DNA from: Zhengitettix transpicula
Lineage: Eukaryota; Arthropoda; Insecta; Orthoptera; Tetrigidae
Direction of reading: 5' to 3'
NCBI GenBank assembly: GCA_037074705.1
Contig: CM073590.1
Span: 244,395,101 to 244,459,100, forward strand
DNA length: 64,000 bases
How positions within the stretch are numbered: the stretch's first letter is position 1; each line of letters opens with the position of its first letter. Under the pieces are notes generated by a model. That model saw nothing but the letters and a program-made list of their open reading frames with translations. It had not been told where the DNA came from and made no database searches. A program made the translations under genes and the position numbers. Positions 24,964 through 37,282 of the stretch are shown here, piece by piece.

Positions 24964-25439
24964 TATAAGAGTTGATGAAGAATAAAGTAAGACAAACTGA
25001 CGGATAGCACCAGGAGGCCACCGACCCGTCTGTATCACGTTGGCAACATTGAAGTGGACGCCAAAGAGGTGAAGTACGTGAAGGTGACCCTAGGACGATC
25101 AATATTACAGTGAATAACATCGCAGAATATATTGCTGGGACGACACACGTTGTAAATATTGCCCCATAATTTAGTTGAGTCAAACAATGAAGCAAGCTGT
25201 GTGTGGAAATTGCTTTAGTTACAGCTTTAAAAAGAAAAGAAAAGTGCAGATTGATGAAGGAATGCTTCAAAAACTGAAAATAATACACTCAGGTGAATTA
25301 AGAATATGTGAACCAGCTCATTATAAAAAATTAGAGGTATTATTTGTTTAAATATTACCCACATTTTTTGTGTGAAGTATGTGGTTTCTTCCCGACCTGT
25401 TAGAAACTTCATTTCATCAGAATACCATAATAAAAAAAA

Positions 25440-25511
25440 TTACATCTGATTGAAAATAATGAATAAGAAAGATAGGCCAATTCAGACAAAAAGAAAGGTG
25501 ATAATATATAT
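25440..25511. mobile_element. Foldback family 1, copy g, left fragment (split by LTR insertion)
   Basis: ACATCTGATTGAAAATAATG and GATAGGCCAATTCAGAC form the left arm, broken off at GATAATATATA. The arm resumes at 27259. Confidence 0.8.
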
Positions 25512-27258
25512 TGTAATAAACACTTATAAATTTTTGATTAATGAAATTTGCCCCCCACGTTGTGGCAGCCATTTTATGTAATACATCAAATAAAAATAAC
25601 GGTACCAATTTAAACAAACAACCCAAAGTAAGCCTGCGAGAGGATTCTCTCGCAGGTGAACCTTCCCAGAGAGCTCTGGCGGGGGCTACCTTTGGGGATG
25701 CCTTCACATCTCTCTGGGCTTTTTTTGAACCAAGGTTCCCACATGCCGAGGCACCTCGGTTTGTTTTGAGAGGTGTATGTTCCTGGGTCACAGACCTTGG
25801 GCATACGGTAAGAGTTGTTCGCTGTTCCCATTGGAATAGTCGGCCAGCTGCCTCCTAAACTGGTCGAGGCACGGAGAAGGGAATGCTGCGTCCCCACAGC
25901 AAACTCCTCTCCCGCTATCGGAAGGGCGTGGGACAAGTACCCAATGCCCGACCTACCTTATGCAGGTTTTTCTAGGGTTTTCCCTGCATTTATTTAGGCG
26001 AATGCCAGGTAGGATCCTTAAACTATAGCCCGGAGGCCATAGTTAACCCTTGGTTACCTTCCTCTACTCTTCCGCATCCCCCCTTTCAAATCCCTTCCTA
26101 TGCTATTAAAGGGGAGTTGCCCAAAGTGGATTACCCTCATATAGCCTGTTGCCCTAAAAAAAGTAATTAAACAATTATCATTTATTAAAACACAATTTAC
26201 AATTACACAAATCTGATGAAATTTTTAAATGAAAACAATTTTATTTACGTAGAATACATTTTAAATAATTGGACTCGGTACCCTCAAGGTCTTTACTGGG
26301 TTGATAAGGAAAAGGAACAAAATACGTTACAATTAAACAAATACAGTTACAATCAGTGAAAACCGAATGATTGATTGAAACGAGTGAAAAAAATGAAACG
26401 AATGAAACGAAATCTGACACCTTTTACCCTTTATTAGCAATTTACAATTATTAATTCAGAAAATTAAACTTACACCCTCTCTGGTCCACACACTCACTTC
26501 ATACAGGCTAACAGTCCCCAGGTTGCGCTCACACTCTTGACGACGTCACCGTCTCGATGAAATCAAACACCTCTGCTGGCAGACAGACCTCCACGATGTA
26601 CCTCCCAACTGTTGACGACTGATGTCCAGCTGATTCCTCTCGGCCCTGCGTAGCTTGGCCTAGCATCCGATGATCTCTCCCCGCTGACGCGTCCGTCTCC
26701 AGTCCACACTCCAACTTGACTTCCTCTATCTCTCCTCTGTAACTCCATATAAAATTGTTTCGGCCCCCATAACTTGGCCCTGCGCCCGTCTCTGCGGACC
26801 TGCACCATCGCTCTCCCCAGCCGTCTCCTCTCTATAACTCCACTATAACTGACTCTGCCTTTATCTGCTCTCTTATTTATATTGCGGCTCCCGGCTATTC
26901 CCTTGTTTTCACAGTTGTTTTGAAATTACTTGTTCGCCAAAATAAACACCATCTGTTATATTTATCCCGCTCCGAGAGCCACTTAATCAATTACAATAAA
27001 CATCTCCTTTTAGTATAATTGCCTCGTCCACCTGTTACGATGCCTTTCAGGGTTTCCGTGGGCCACACAATTTAGCCCTAAGAGCCGCAAAGTTGCTCGA
27101 ATTATCTGTCCTTCCCTCCTCTCTAAAAGGACACTTATCTGTCATTTTAACATTATTTTTAATGTGTACCAACCACTCAAGGATCCCCAGTCTCAGTTTG
27201 TAAACAACTCTGATAAAAATATGAACAGACTTCCTGTCCTTCTGAGCCGGTTATTACA
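25512..27258 (-). mobile_element. Solo LTR of type A, itself interrupted by a retroposon
   Basis: The ends are TGTAATAAAC (25512) and GGTTATTACA (to 27258), that is TG...CA with an 8-bp inverted terminus, flanked by ATAT on both sides. On the minus strand there is a TATA-like motif near 26875 and AATAAA signals. It matches the LTRs at 37283-38583 and from 62391. Removing the retroposon at 25632-26162 leaves about 1.2 kb. There is no internal domain. Confidence 0.75.
25632..26162 (+). mobile_element. A-tailed retroposon R, full-length copy 1
   Basis: It begins GCCTGCGAGAGGATTCTCTC, a strong 5' hairpin (arms GCCTGCGAGAG and CTCTCGCAGGT), and ends GTTGCCCTAAAAAAA. AAAGTAA flanks both sides (25625-25631 and 26160-26166), as expected for target-primed insertion. 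Related copies are at 35607, 42365, 57025 and 57606. Frames in it are inconsistent between copies, so it appears non-coding, SINE-like in structure but without A or B boxes. Confidence 0.75.
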
Positions 27259-27395
27259 ATATATATCACACAACAACGTTTTTGGGGTCCTTGTTCCTTT
27301 CCTCAGGTGCGAGTGAGAGCCTAGAGCGACACAACTGTACTAGTCACATCTCTTCTTTGCACCTGACGAAAGGGAACAAGGATCCCAAGGAATAC
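27259..27395. mobile_element. Foldback family 1, copy g, right fragment
   Basis: It continues from the split point as ATATATCACACAACAACG, GGGTCCTTGTTCCTTTCC and AGAGCGACACAACTG, then the inverted partner CACCTGACGAAAGGGAACA. Confidence 0.8.
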
Positions 27396-27970
27396 GCCGC
27401 AACGAATTAATGTTTTTAACTACAACTGGATACTTCTCTCTATATTTACAAAGCAAACGCTAATATATTGTTAATTTTTTTAATTCTATTACTACATTCA
27501 TTGCTTTTAATATTCCATAAAGCTGGTAAAGTCTTATATACATCTATACATTCTAAAATAAATTTTACTTTCTTCCTGTTTTAGTTGTTTATTCGCAGCC
27601 ATCTCATAATGTAAATTGTAAAATGTTTAATGCGCATCTCCTCACTGTAGTGGCAGAACTCAAACAGTATTACGACCACAGACGATACAATACTTTCATA
27701 ATGAGCAATAAATATCAACCTCTTTTTGATCGACTCAAGACATTGTGCAGTCTTTCAATATGATCTATAGAGAATAATAATTATTATGCAATATAATTAC
27801 AACAATATTGAACGTCTAGGGGCCGCTTAATCTAATTTTCGGAAATGTTGGGGGTAAAATCATTACGTAAGTAAAAGTTTCCGTCCTGAATAGCGAAGTC
27901 TATGGAAACGGGTTCGATCTCTTTGGTATGGATGATGAAAGCCTTGCAGCATCTTTGCCCCTCTTCGAAC
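27396..27970 (+). promoter_or_regulatory. Upstream region of DNAJA3, likely promoter and 5' UTR
   Basis: This is the only gap between the nested transposons and the DNAJA3 start. No TATA box at a convincing position was seen. An in-frame ATG at 27902 lies 23 codons upstream of the chosen start. Confidence 0.35.
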
Positions 27971-30900
27971 ATGGCTGCCACGAGGGGACTATTGCACCTC
28001 GTTTGTATTCGGAGTACAAATTTGGTTAGTTTTCAGCAGTGCAGTAATTCACAATTCCGTTTCTTACTCACTTGTGCGGGCTGTGGTACATTTTACAGCC
28101 CGGCTTTGGTGTCATTGAGTTTACGTGGACGTAAACATTTTACATCACGTAAGTACCCATCTTTGTTAGGTTATTATAACACTTGCAAGTCCAGTCCGTA
28201 ACCGGCAGCAATTACGCTGTGTCACAACCTAATAATTACACGTCTCGGGTTTAAGATTTTGAAACTTAAAGTGCATCGTGATACCGGTACGCAACTGTAA
28301 GTCTTACTAACGAAATCCGCCGCCGGAAAATAGTCTTTTTTTAGTGTGACATTCGTCGCTAAGAAATTTAAGTTACGTAATTTTTGTAATTGTCGACTAT
28401 CATCAACATATAAAATAAATGCTGCTAAAATATCGTCTCATCAATGTAGAGTTCTAGGGTTACAGCCCGGGTTATAAATTCTTTGGAACAAAGTTTCGAT
28501 AGCTGGACCCATCATCGACTTCAGGTGACTATTCACATGATACCTATGCCAAAATTGAATTGTTTTTTTTTTTTAAAAAATCGCGTGTGGTAATAAGTCA
28601 CCTGACGTCGATGGCGGTGCTAGCTGTAAAAGTGTCTAATAAACGTGTAGCCACTCCGAATTTTTCAAAAACATATAATTTAATATTGGCACTTGTTTCA
28701 CGTTAATAGATTAAAGATATGTCTTCTGATGTTTGTGAATAGATTTTAAAAAGTTTTTCAATATAGGTACAGGTTGAAAGAAACTAAGTATCTAAAGCAC
28801 TGAGAACAATATATATTATATTTTATTCTTAACATTATTTTGTTGTTTAACACGTCCATAATACTTGTAAGAACTTGAATTTATTTTCTGTTTGGTTGAA
28901 ATTGGAAGCTACAGTCAAACCAGCTCTTCATCGGAACATAACAACTTCTAATTACTTGGGACAAAAGAAGAAAGATTACTATGATTTATTGGGAGTAGCA
29001 AGGAATGCTTCGTCAAAAGATATAAAGAAGGCTTATTACCAGCTAGCTAAAAAATACCACCCTGATACAAACAAAGGAGATCCTAACGCAGGAAAGAAAT
29101 TTCACGAAGTTTCTGAGGCTTATGAGGTAATTTCCGCAATTAGAAGTAGTTTTTGTGTTGAAGAAATGTAAACATTCGTTCATCTGTCAAATGTGAACAG
29201 ATCTGTGTTTTTTATAGTTGTAATTGGAGTTAAAAGAAAATTTAATTCTCCCTTTAAATTAATTTAAATAGTTTTGGCTGAGTAATATGTGCTTACATTT
29301 TTTTCTAATTGACATTTGCATTAATTGAGGGTTCTTGTGTTTTTAGTGGATTTTATTGAAGTGGTGGATAAATAATTCTAACATTTTCTTTCAGGTGTTA
29401 AGTGATGAAGAAAAACGAAAGCAATATGACACCTGGGGCTCTACAGCTGAGAATATGGGTATGGGAGGAGGAAGTGGTCCTCAAGGATTTGAGCAGAATT
29501 GGCGATTTCATTCTTCTGTTGACCCTGAGGAATTGTTTCGAAAAATTTTTGGTGAAGCTGGCTTCAAGACTGGTGCTTTTAGATCTGACTTTGGGGAAGA
29601 ATTTGCTGAATCGGCATTTGGATTTGGCTCTGCTCAAGAGGTGTGCTGCTACATTGTTTGAGTTTTATTTTAATTGGTGTTCTCAATTTTAACCTTCTCC
29701 GTATTCCTACAATTGTCTCGAACTATGTTAACTGAAAATGTTGATCCATTTATTTATTTGCCTGCAACTGTTAATGTGAAATCTTCAGATAATAGGTATC
29801 AGAGTCACTTGTTTGAAATAAAGTACTGTAAAGACAAATAAGTAGCCAAACAGGCCAAAATAAGTACTAAACAAACACCTCAAAACACTTCTGCAACACT
29901 GTGGTGTCGTCTTACAGCTCTTGCATTTCTTGATTTGCCTGATGAGGACTACAGGGATTGCAGAAGCATAGTGTGTAGTTTATCTAGTTATGCTTTGGCA
30001 TGGAATTTTAATTTTAAGGTACTATTTTCTTTTACCGATACTGTTATGTAATGAAGCGATGTGTATCTTTTTGAAAAGCAAGAATTTTTTAAATGGAGGT
30101 TGAATCTATGTGACACAATTTCTACTTCAGTGTAATAGATTTAAAATGTCTAACATATTGCCCATATTTTAAACATAACTCACTTTTCCTGACTAAAATA
30201 TACCTAGGTTATATATAATATGTAACAGGTTATATATGAATTGTCACACCTTGATTTGATTTTAGTCTGTCATATATATTAGGTAGTAAACATTCCAACT
30301 CTTTATATTCATTAACAAATTCATTTTATGTTTTAGGTAACAATGGATCTAACTTTTGCACAGGCAGCTAGAGGTGTAAACAAAGAAATTTTAGTGAATG
30401 TTGTAGATACTTGTCCTAAGTGTCAAGGCTCAAGGGCTGAACTTGGAACAAAGGCTATTAAGTGCACATATTGTAATGGCACTGGCATGGAAACAATAAG
30501 CACAGGTAAGCAAGCTGTTCATGAACAGGGCATTTGATAAAATACTGAATTGCCAGAAATACAAGTTTTTCTTTGTGCTTGTTCGCTTTAAATATCTGAG
30601 ATGGTTTAAAAAAATTTAATTTTCTCTAACTCTTCAGCAGATGAGGAAGTACTGAATCTTATAGAATATTCTACTTAAATCATACATCACCTAAGCTGTT
30701 CAGTTATGTTTAACATTTAAGTGATGTATGTTCATTTAGTCATAATGAGTAAGTAAATTTGGAATGTGTTAATAGTATGGTCAGCTAAAGATGCAATGGC
30801 TATGGTAAAATGTAAGCAAGCAATTGTTTTATCCTTCGTAACTGTAATAATAGTTCCAGATATGAAAAATATAATCTCAAATTGGTCTTGGCTGACTAAA

Positions 30901-33207
30901 GACTCGTTGTGCTGTTTGCCGTCTTTCTTTACTTACTCAAATCATTTATAAAAATTGAATTTCAGTTTTGACAATGTCAAAATTACTAAATGTTTTTGGA
31001 GTTAATTACGAATTGCTCTTTTAACTTTAGTTCTGGATTACACGATGTTGTGAAGTAACTAAAAGTTCTCTTGCACCAGTTGTGAGCTCCTTATAAGGAA
31101 CATCTAATAAATAAAACAGTCTACGCTCATAAAATATTTATTTTTGCTTGGTTTATGAGATGTTTCCATATATGATGTATAACAGCTGTGATCATTAATA
31201 TTTCAGGTGCAGATAACATTTTTCTGAAAAAATTGACCTAATTTAAAAAAAAAAAATATTTCAGGGCCCTTTGTCATGCGCTCTACGTGCCGCTATTGCC
31301 ATGGAACAAGGATGCATATCAAGTTTCCGTGTACAGAGTGTGAAGGAAAAGGTTCTACTGTTCAGAGGAAGAAAGTCACTGTTCCAGTCCCAGCAGGTAT
31401 ACTATATTTGGGAATGTCGTGCTTATCATTTGTCATAGTCTCCATTAGCATTTAATTTTGTAAATGTAAAATTGTAAACAAAAGTTTTGTGAACAAAAAT
31501 ACTGAATTTACACTAATATGAAGAACTGCTTTAAACCAGGCTGTGGAGCAACTACCTTAACAACTGAAATATAAGCTCTCCATTTTTTCATCATCTAGTT
31601 TTAGAAGCTCAAAAACTTTGTGGAGTGATGATTATAATTGATACACTTAATCTCAGGAATCAATAAAATATAGTCTTAAAAGGAAGAGGCAAAGTAATAA
31701 ATATTTTATTTTGCACATTACAAATTTAAGGGATAATGTTATAATGACCTTACAAAAGAAAGGAACTTAAACTAAACATCTGGCACTTTTAAATTCAAAT
31801 TTAAATTCCTTTTCTTTTTTACTGTTTTCAGGTGTATGTAAATAGTTTTGTTAAACTGTTTTGAGTTTGATACTAAATTCATGTTGTTGCAGAAATTGAT
31901 TTAAATTATACTAATTGATGTTCTTGTTTGTGATTGAAGGTGTAGAACATGGTCAGACAGTAAGAATGCCTGTAGGAAGTAAAGAGATTTTCATAACATT
32001 CAGAGTGCAGAAGTCTGAGTACTTTCAAAGGGATGGTTCAGATTTGCACACAGAAGCCACCATTTCCTTAGCACAAGCTGTCCTGGGAGGTTCTATCCGT
32101 ATTCAAGGAATTTACGAAGATCATACAATACAGGTTTGTGCTATTACCCTTTTCTTCCTAAAATTTATCTGAAGCAATAAAATCAGTATTCTTTCTAAAT
32201 AGGTAGATTATTCATTTTTCAGAATAAGCTACTGTCATTATAACCTGTATAATTCTTATGATCTCAGGTTGAACCAGGAACATCCTCCCACACAAAAATA
32301 AGACTCTCTGGCAAAGGTTTAAAGAAAATGAATACTTTTGGACACGGGGATCATTATGTTAATATTAAAGTAGGAGTACCCAAGAAATTGAACGAAAAAC
32401 AAAGAGCTCTTATTATGGCATATGCAGAATTGGAAGAAGACACGCCTGGAACAATATTTGGATTTACAAATAAAACTGATGGTAATTATGTTACATTTAA
32501 TGTTCCAAGTGTATATTCATATTCAATTGTCACAAAATTCTGTACTAGAGTTGATTCTCATTCTGTCTTCACAAAAACAACCTGAGCTTACTGTATTTTC
32601 CACAAGCTGGTTTGGTTAAATATTGAGTAGTTTTTTCTTCATTTTTTTTTTAAAAAAAATCTTCCATTGTGTGCTTTCCTTTCTTTCTCTTTTTTCCCCC
32701 GAGTGAATTTATGGTGGTCTGAAATTTTGTCATTTGTGAAATATATTTATTTCAGTTGCTTTCATCCAAGTCATAGGCACAAATCTATAATTTCATGTTA
32801 CAAAATTGTTCACACTGTATGCCAGAGGCTTAAAAATATTGTATCATTCGTTCTCTATTGTCAGGCCACATGGTGCCTGTGAATTTCTTGAACGTATCAT
32901 GATGCCTTATATATAACTTAATACAATGTTCCACAATATTTATTACATTTCATAAAGATGTCATATTCATGGCAGAGATTGTCTTGTTTCGCCTGAGCTT
33001 TTTTCACTCGCCCTCAATGTGAATTTACACATGAAAGCAAATATTGTAACCAGCATTTCCTGCACCATTTATCTAAGGAATTATCACTTGAAATCTCTTT
33101 GTGCAGGAACCAAGAATAATGGCCCAATGGCTGGAAGTGAAAATATTCGAACAAATCAAGAAGAACCAGGTCTTCTAGGAAAAATCAAAAGAGCCATATT
33201 TGGGTAA
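27971..33207 (+). CDS. DNAJA3: Mitochondrial DnaJ co-chaperone Tid1/DNAJA3, short-tail isoform
   Basis: Tid1 is the J-domain partner of mitochondrial Hsp70. Exons: 27971-28148, 28915-29126 (or from 28909), 29395-29640, 30337-30505, 31265-31396, 31940-32133, 32268-32481 and 33107-33207. They total 482 codons with stop, in frame throughout. The N-terminus ([17 protein letters not shown]) is rich in hydroxylated and basic residues, as in a mitochondrial presequence. The J domain (~80-145) has HPD at ~108-110. A glycine-rich linker leads to [16 protein letters not shown]. Four zinc motifs follow: [24 protein letters not shown] and CTECEGKG (the first and third depart from CxxCxGxG at the last position). 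Then come the substrate-binding beta domains ([29 protein letters not shown]). This isoform ends [11 protein letters not shown]. An in-frame ATG at 27902 would add 23 residues; I prefer 27971 because the presequence begins there. Confidence 0.95.
29825..29985. mobile_element. Diverged foldback element, family 1, in DNAJA3 intron
   Basis: AGTAGCCAAACAGGCCAAAA on the left and TAGTTATGCTTTGGC on the right, with a centre around GTGTCGTCTTACAGCTC, keep the family layout at low identity. Confidence 0.5.
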
Positions 33208-34070
33208 TAGTTGGCATGCGTAGAGCATTGTAGCATTGAGGTGTGTACTTTCTGTGTGAGCTTATAAGTGTGTGATTGTACATGGAAATTGTCCAAATTA
33301 TATACTAAAGGTTACTTGAAGTACAATGAAATATATTACAAGTGTCAACATTTTTTAGAAAGAGAAATCACTTATACATTAATTTGTGATAATTAATCAA
33401 CTGTTATCTGTTGAAACTATTGTTGGTCTTTGTTTGGGCCGTAATTTCATTTAAATTTACAACTTTTCTTTTCGACTTGGTGGTTGTGAAATTGTTGGTC
33501 TCAGTTTGTCTGAAAGATTGTCAGTCACATACATACATACTTACAAACTTTCTAATGCAAAGGTTTTTTTTCTTGACTTAACGTGTTGTGAAGACTAAGA
33601 ATTTATCTAACTTGCTATGTGCATATTGCTGTATTTGATCATTAGATTTTTAAACTATATTAAGTGTGGTCAAGATTATGTCGATTAATTATGTTCCTAG
33701 TTTTATTTTTACCTTTGCTTTTGTTGAAGTAGTACATTCTCTTTATCACTTCTTCTAAGCCTCAATTTTAGCTCTTTCTGATCTCTGTTTACTTGTGTAG
33801 TTTCTACTTTGTCACACGTTTGTTTCACTTTTCTGCCCATATACATCAATATTTTCTATGGCAACTCATTTTCTCTTGCTTTTAGATGGGCCACTAAATA
33901 ATAGTGATAATGATGATTGTCGTGATCTGAAAATGACTGCAAATATGTGTAGTAATCAGTTTGGCAGTTTCAATATATCTGGTGACCTATGACAGTTTTA
34001 TTGAAGAACGTTGAATTCATTTTTGTCTAATTTTTTACAATTCACTTTATTTTGAATTTATAGCTTTACC

Positions 34071-34076
<6 letters not shown>

Positions 34077-34104
<28 letters not shown>
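34077..34104. repeat. (TA)n microsatellite
   Basis: About 14 TA units in the last DNAJA3 intron. Confidence 0.95.
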
Positions 34105-34107
<3 letters not shown>

Positions 34108-34875
34108 ATTGGGCTGATATAGTATAGAGTAGAGGGAGAGACAAAGTCACATTGGATAGCACTTAAGCAAAATGTGAGGCGGTCAAATTAAATGACACAT
34201 TTAGATAGGAAATAGAGGCAGTGAAGTTGACTTACTCTGAAATCAATAGTTGACCCAATCAGGCAGAGGAATATAATTCCTAATTTTGTGGGCCTGAGTC
34301 CCCTTTGTCAGGATGGAAAATCTGAACTGCGTGTTGGCCGGGCATGTATTCGTATATATATCCAACATTACTTTGCCACCAAATTAAAGTTCCTAACATT
34401 GTGTGTATATATACACATACATGACATAACTTCTTTCTACTGATAAAGGAGGCTGACTTCTCCAAAAATTTAAAGACGCCAATTTTTAATTTCTAGGTAG
34501 CCGCCACATTTTTCTCTTACATTTCAACACTGTTGCGGTTTTTCAATTCATATATTGATTTTCTGTAAAATAAAGCTGATTCTGTTGTAAAAAACATAAA
34601 TCAGCTTTTTCTTTACAGCTGTCCTCTCTGTCTTCCTTTTATTTTTCTTTATCGTCTTTCCTGTAATTGCCCCTCGAGCAGTGAAAAGTCTAACAATCAA
34701 GCACAATCTCATTTTATAAATAAGATACACATCCAAAAAATGACAAGGCTTTGAACCTTTTTATGGGAGCGCTACCAGAAAATAATTTGGATTCTTCTGT
34801 ACTTTCACCTTCTCAACTTCGTTCTCAACATTTAACTAGAAAAATGTTAGTAATTTAGATTTCAATTTCTTTTAG

Positions 34876-35084
34876 GTACGAAGGAATGTACGCTGGATTC
34901 TCAGGACCTTCTTATTTTGTTGAGGATGGTACTTAAGGATGAACACAACCCTGTTCCAGCGACCAAACCTAAAAAAATGGACCGAGGAACTACTCCTGTT
35001 AGTGACAGCAGTAAAAGAGAAACAGAGGATGTTTCTAAAGATGTCGGTGAGAAAAAATTGGGGGCACAGCGTGGAATTGTGTAA
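34876..35084 (+). CDS. DNAJA3: Alternative last coding exon of DNAJA3 (long-tail isoform)
   Basis: TTCTTTTAG precedes 34876. Joined to the phase-1 donor at 32481, skipping 33107-33207, the frame stays open: GTKECTLDSQDLLIL, then a charged tail with KPKKMDRGTTPVS, ending LGAQRGIV and stop at 35084. The product would be 517 residues. Both alternative tails begin GTK after the shared exon. Alternative C-termini are known for Tid1 in mammals and flies; use of this exon here is inferred from phase and splice signals. AATAAA signals follow near 35190-35225. Confidence 0.65.
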
Positions 35085-35590
35085 TCTACTTTAAGATTAG
35101 TCGAAATTTATGTAATATGTATGTAGGAATATTGTATTGTTTCTCTGGTCACATGCTGTTGCCACATACTTCATATGTATATAATGTAATTTTAAAAGCT
35201 TTAATAAATGTTTTTGGAAATAAAATTATTTTATTTCATTGTCAATGTTTATTGCTGCTTAGTTTTTATCACTTTAATTACATATTTCATTGTGTTGAAA
35301 ATAGTAATACTAAAGAGGAAAATATACTTGCCAGTTGTGTTGTAATACAGGAATAACATGCGGAGTTGCGATCTCTTTAAACAACTGATGCCATGTTAAT
35401 TAAACTTGTCAAATATTTTCTCAAACATTTCACATGACTTCGACTGATAGGATTGTGAAAATTGTATATCAAACCTTTTTATAAATGTACATGAATCTTA
35501 TATAAATTAAATTAGACCTGATGAATACACAATTGTTATAATGTTTTAAGATTATTTTAAATTACAAGTAATGGGCAACATATTTTTATT
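35085..35590 (+). other. DNAJA3 3' UTR and downstream flank
   Basis: Several AATAAA hexamers (near 35200 and 35220) could end the long-isoform transcript. Nothing else is recognised. Confidence 0.5.
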
Positions 35591-35596
35591 GAAGAC

Positions 35597-36112
35597 TTTT
35601 TTTTTTAAGGGTAACAGGCTACATGATGGTAATCCACGTTGGGCAACTCCCCTTTAATAGCATAGGAAGGTAGCCAAGGGTTAACTAGGGCACCCGGGCT
35701 ATAGGATCCTACCCGGCATTCACCTAAAGAAATGCAGGGAAAACCCTAGAAAACCTGTATCAGGTAGGTCGGGCATTAGGTACTTGTCCCACGCCCTTCT
35801 GATAGCGGGAGAGGAGTTTGCTGTGGGGACGCAGCATTTCCTTCTCCGTGCCTTGACCAGTTTAGCAGGCAGCTGGCCGACTATTCCATGGGAACAGCCA
35901 ACAACTCTTACTGTATGCCCAAGGTCTCTGGCCCCGGAACATGCACCTCTCAGCACAGGCCGAGGTGCCTCGGCTTGTGGGAACCTTGGTTCAAAAACGG
36001 AGAGGAAAAGGCATCCCTAAAGGTAGCCCCTTCGTATCTCTCCTACGAGGTTTTGCCAGTGAGAGAACATCCCGCACTGTTGAGAATCCTCTCATAGGCT
36101 TTCCCGGTTTTT
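35597..36112 (-). mobile_element. A-tailed retroposon R, copy 2
   Basis: It runs on the minus strand. The A-tail appears as a T run at 35597-35606, followed by AAGGGTAACAGGCTACATG. The body contains CCTAGAAAACCTGTATCAGG and GCCGAGGTGCCTCGGC. TTTATTGAAGAC before it and TTTATTGAGAAGAC after it look like a target duplication with a 2-bp change. Confidence 0.75.
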
Positions 36113-36126
36113 TTTATTGAGAAGAC

Positions 36127-36650
36127 AAAGCAGGATCTTTTTTTTCTCAGAAGAAATTATAATTGGCTTAGAGAAATAAGGTCTAAAGGTTTTCTAATTT
36201 GAACAATTTATTGAGATTGTAGTTTATAATCTTATTAATTGAATTATCCCATATTCCTTAAAATGGTCGCAGGAAAAGAAAGCTTTCAGCAATGCTGTAA
36301 TCTTCATTTTCCAAGGCAATCCTTGGCCAATTTGATCTTGAAACATTTTTAGGATAATTGTACTTTGGCATCTCCAGAATGTAGCAGTTTAAATGCTTCC
36401 GACATCCAGAATAATTTATATATGTATTTTACATCATCTTAAATATATGCGGAACATTGTCTGAGGTGGTTATAATTTGTTTGAAAAAACTGAAATTGGA
36501 CTTGCTGGTTTCAGTACTCACACCAAATTCATTTAAGGAATTTAGCAAAAATTGTTTTGTAAAATGGACCTGTCTATGGCAATGCTGGAGTCTTCTTCTG
36601 CTGCTGCTATATAAATAGTTCAAAAAATTAGAACTTTTTATTTCCAGTCT
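36127..36650. other. No recognised feature
   Basis: AT-rich, with no supported reading frame or repeat on either strand. Confidence 0.5.
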
Positions 36651-36965
36651 TATTCTTGACCGGCGTTACAGCCCTTTGTGAGCCTTAGCCTCCTTAATGA
36701 TATCCCTGCATCTATTCCTATCTTGTGCCTCTATCCACCATGTTTTAACTTTTCTTATAATCCCGCAGCTGTCTTTCTTGGTTGTTCAGTGCTGTGGTTC
36801 TATAAAGGGATAACACATTTGAAGTTCCTATTTCTTGCCAGGCCGTGTATTTATGGATCCATCCTGCTATTTCGACTCTATCATTCGTTTCCTATCTTTT
36901 TATGAGTGTGAGGTTGTCAGCCTCACGTCTCAACCCCCGAACAGGAGGGCCTTTATTTCCTGTCA
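36650..36965 (-). mobile_element. LINE 3'-end fragment
   Basis: On the minus strand, EAQDRNRCRDIIKEAKAHKG followed by a stop at about 36670 is the usual last stretch of a LINE reverse-transcriptase ORF. Upstream on that strand are GTTCGGGGGTTGAGACGTG and GCTGACAACCTCACACTC. Only this short piece remains. Confidence 0.55.
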
Positions 36966-37282
36966 CTGACACGTGAAAAATATGGGGTAGTTTCATTAAT
37001 AACAGTTAGATTTCTTGTAAAACAAGGATTGATATGCAAGGGTGTGGCAAGAGACAGTTGTAACGAACAGACTACAGTGATCCAACTTCATTCATTGAAG
37101 ATGTTGCTTGTAGTAAACAAATAATATCTGGATAAAAGAAAGGAAAATACCTCCGAAGCTTTTAGATTTCGTGGTGAAGTTGGATCGACACTCATTAGGA
37201 AGTGAAGAGGTATTAGAAAAGTACAGATCGGAGAAATAGCTGCTTGGAACATGTGACTACTGAATTACAGAAATATATATTT

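Noticed and set aside
24376..25288. Overlapping frames of 80-170 codons on both strands
   Set aside because: They lie in or next to LTR B. Similar frames recur at 63473-63996 because the LTR is repeated, and no domain is recognisable.
25417..25997. Frames of 105-124 codons in the retroposon
   Set aside because: They are not kept between the five copies; frameshifts differ from copy to copy.
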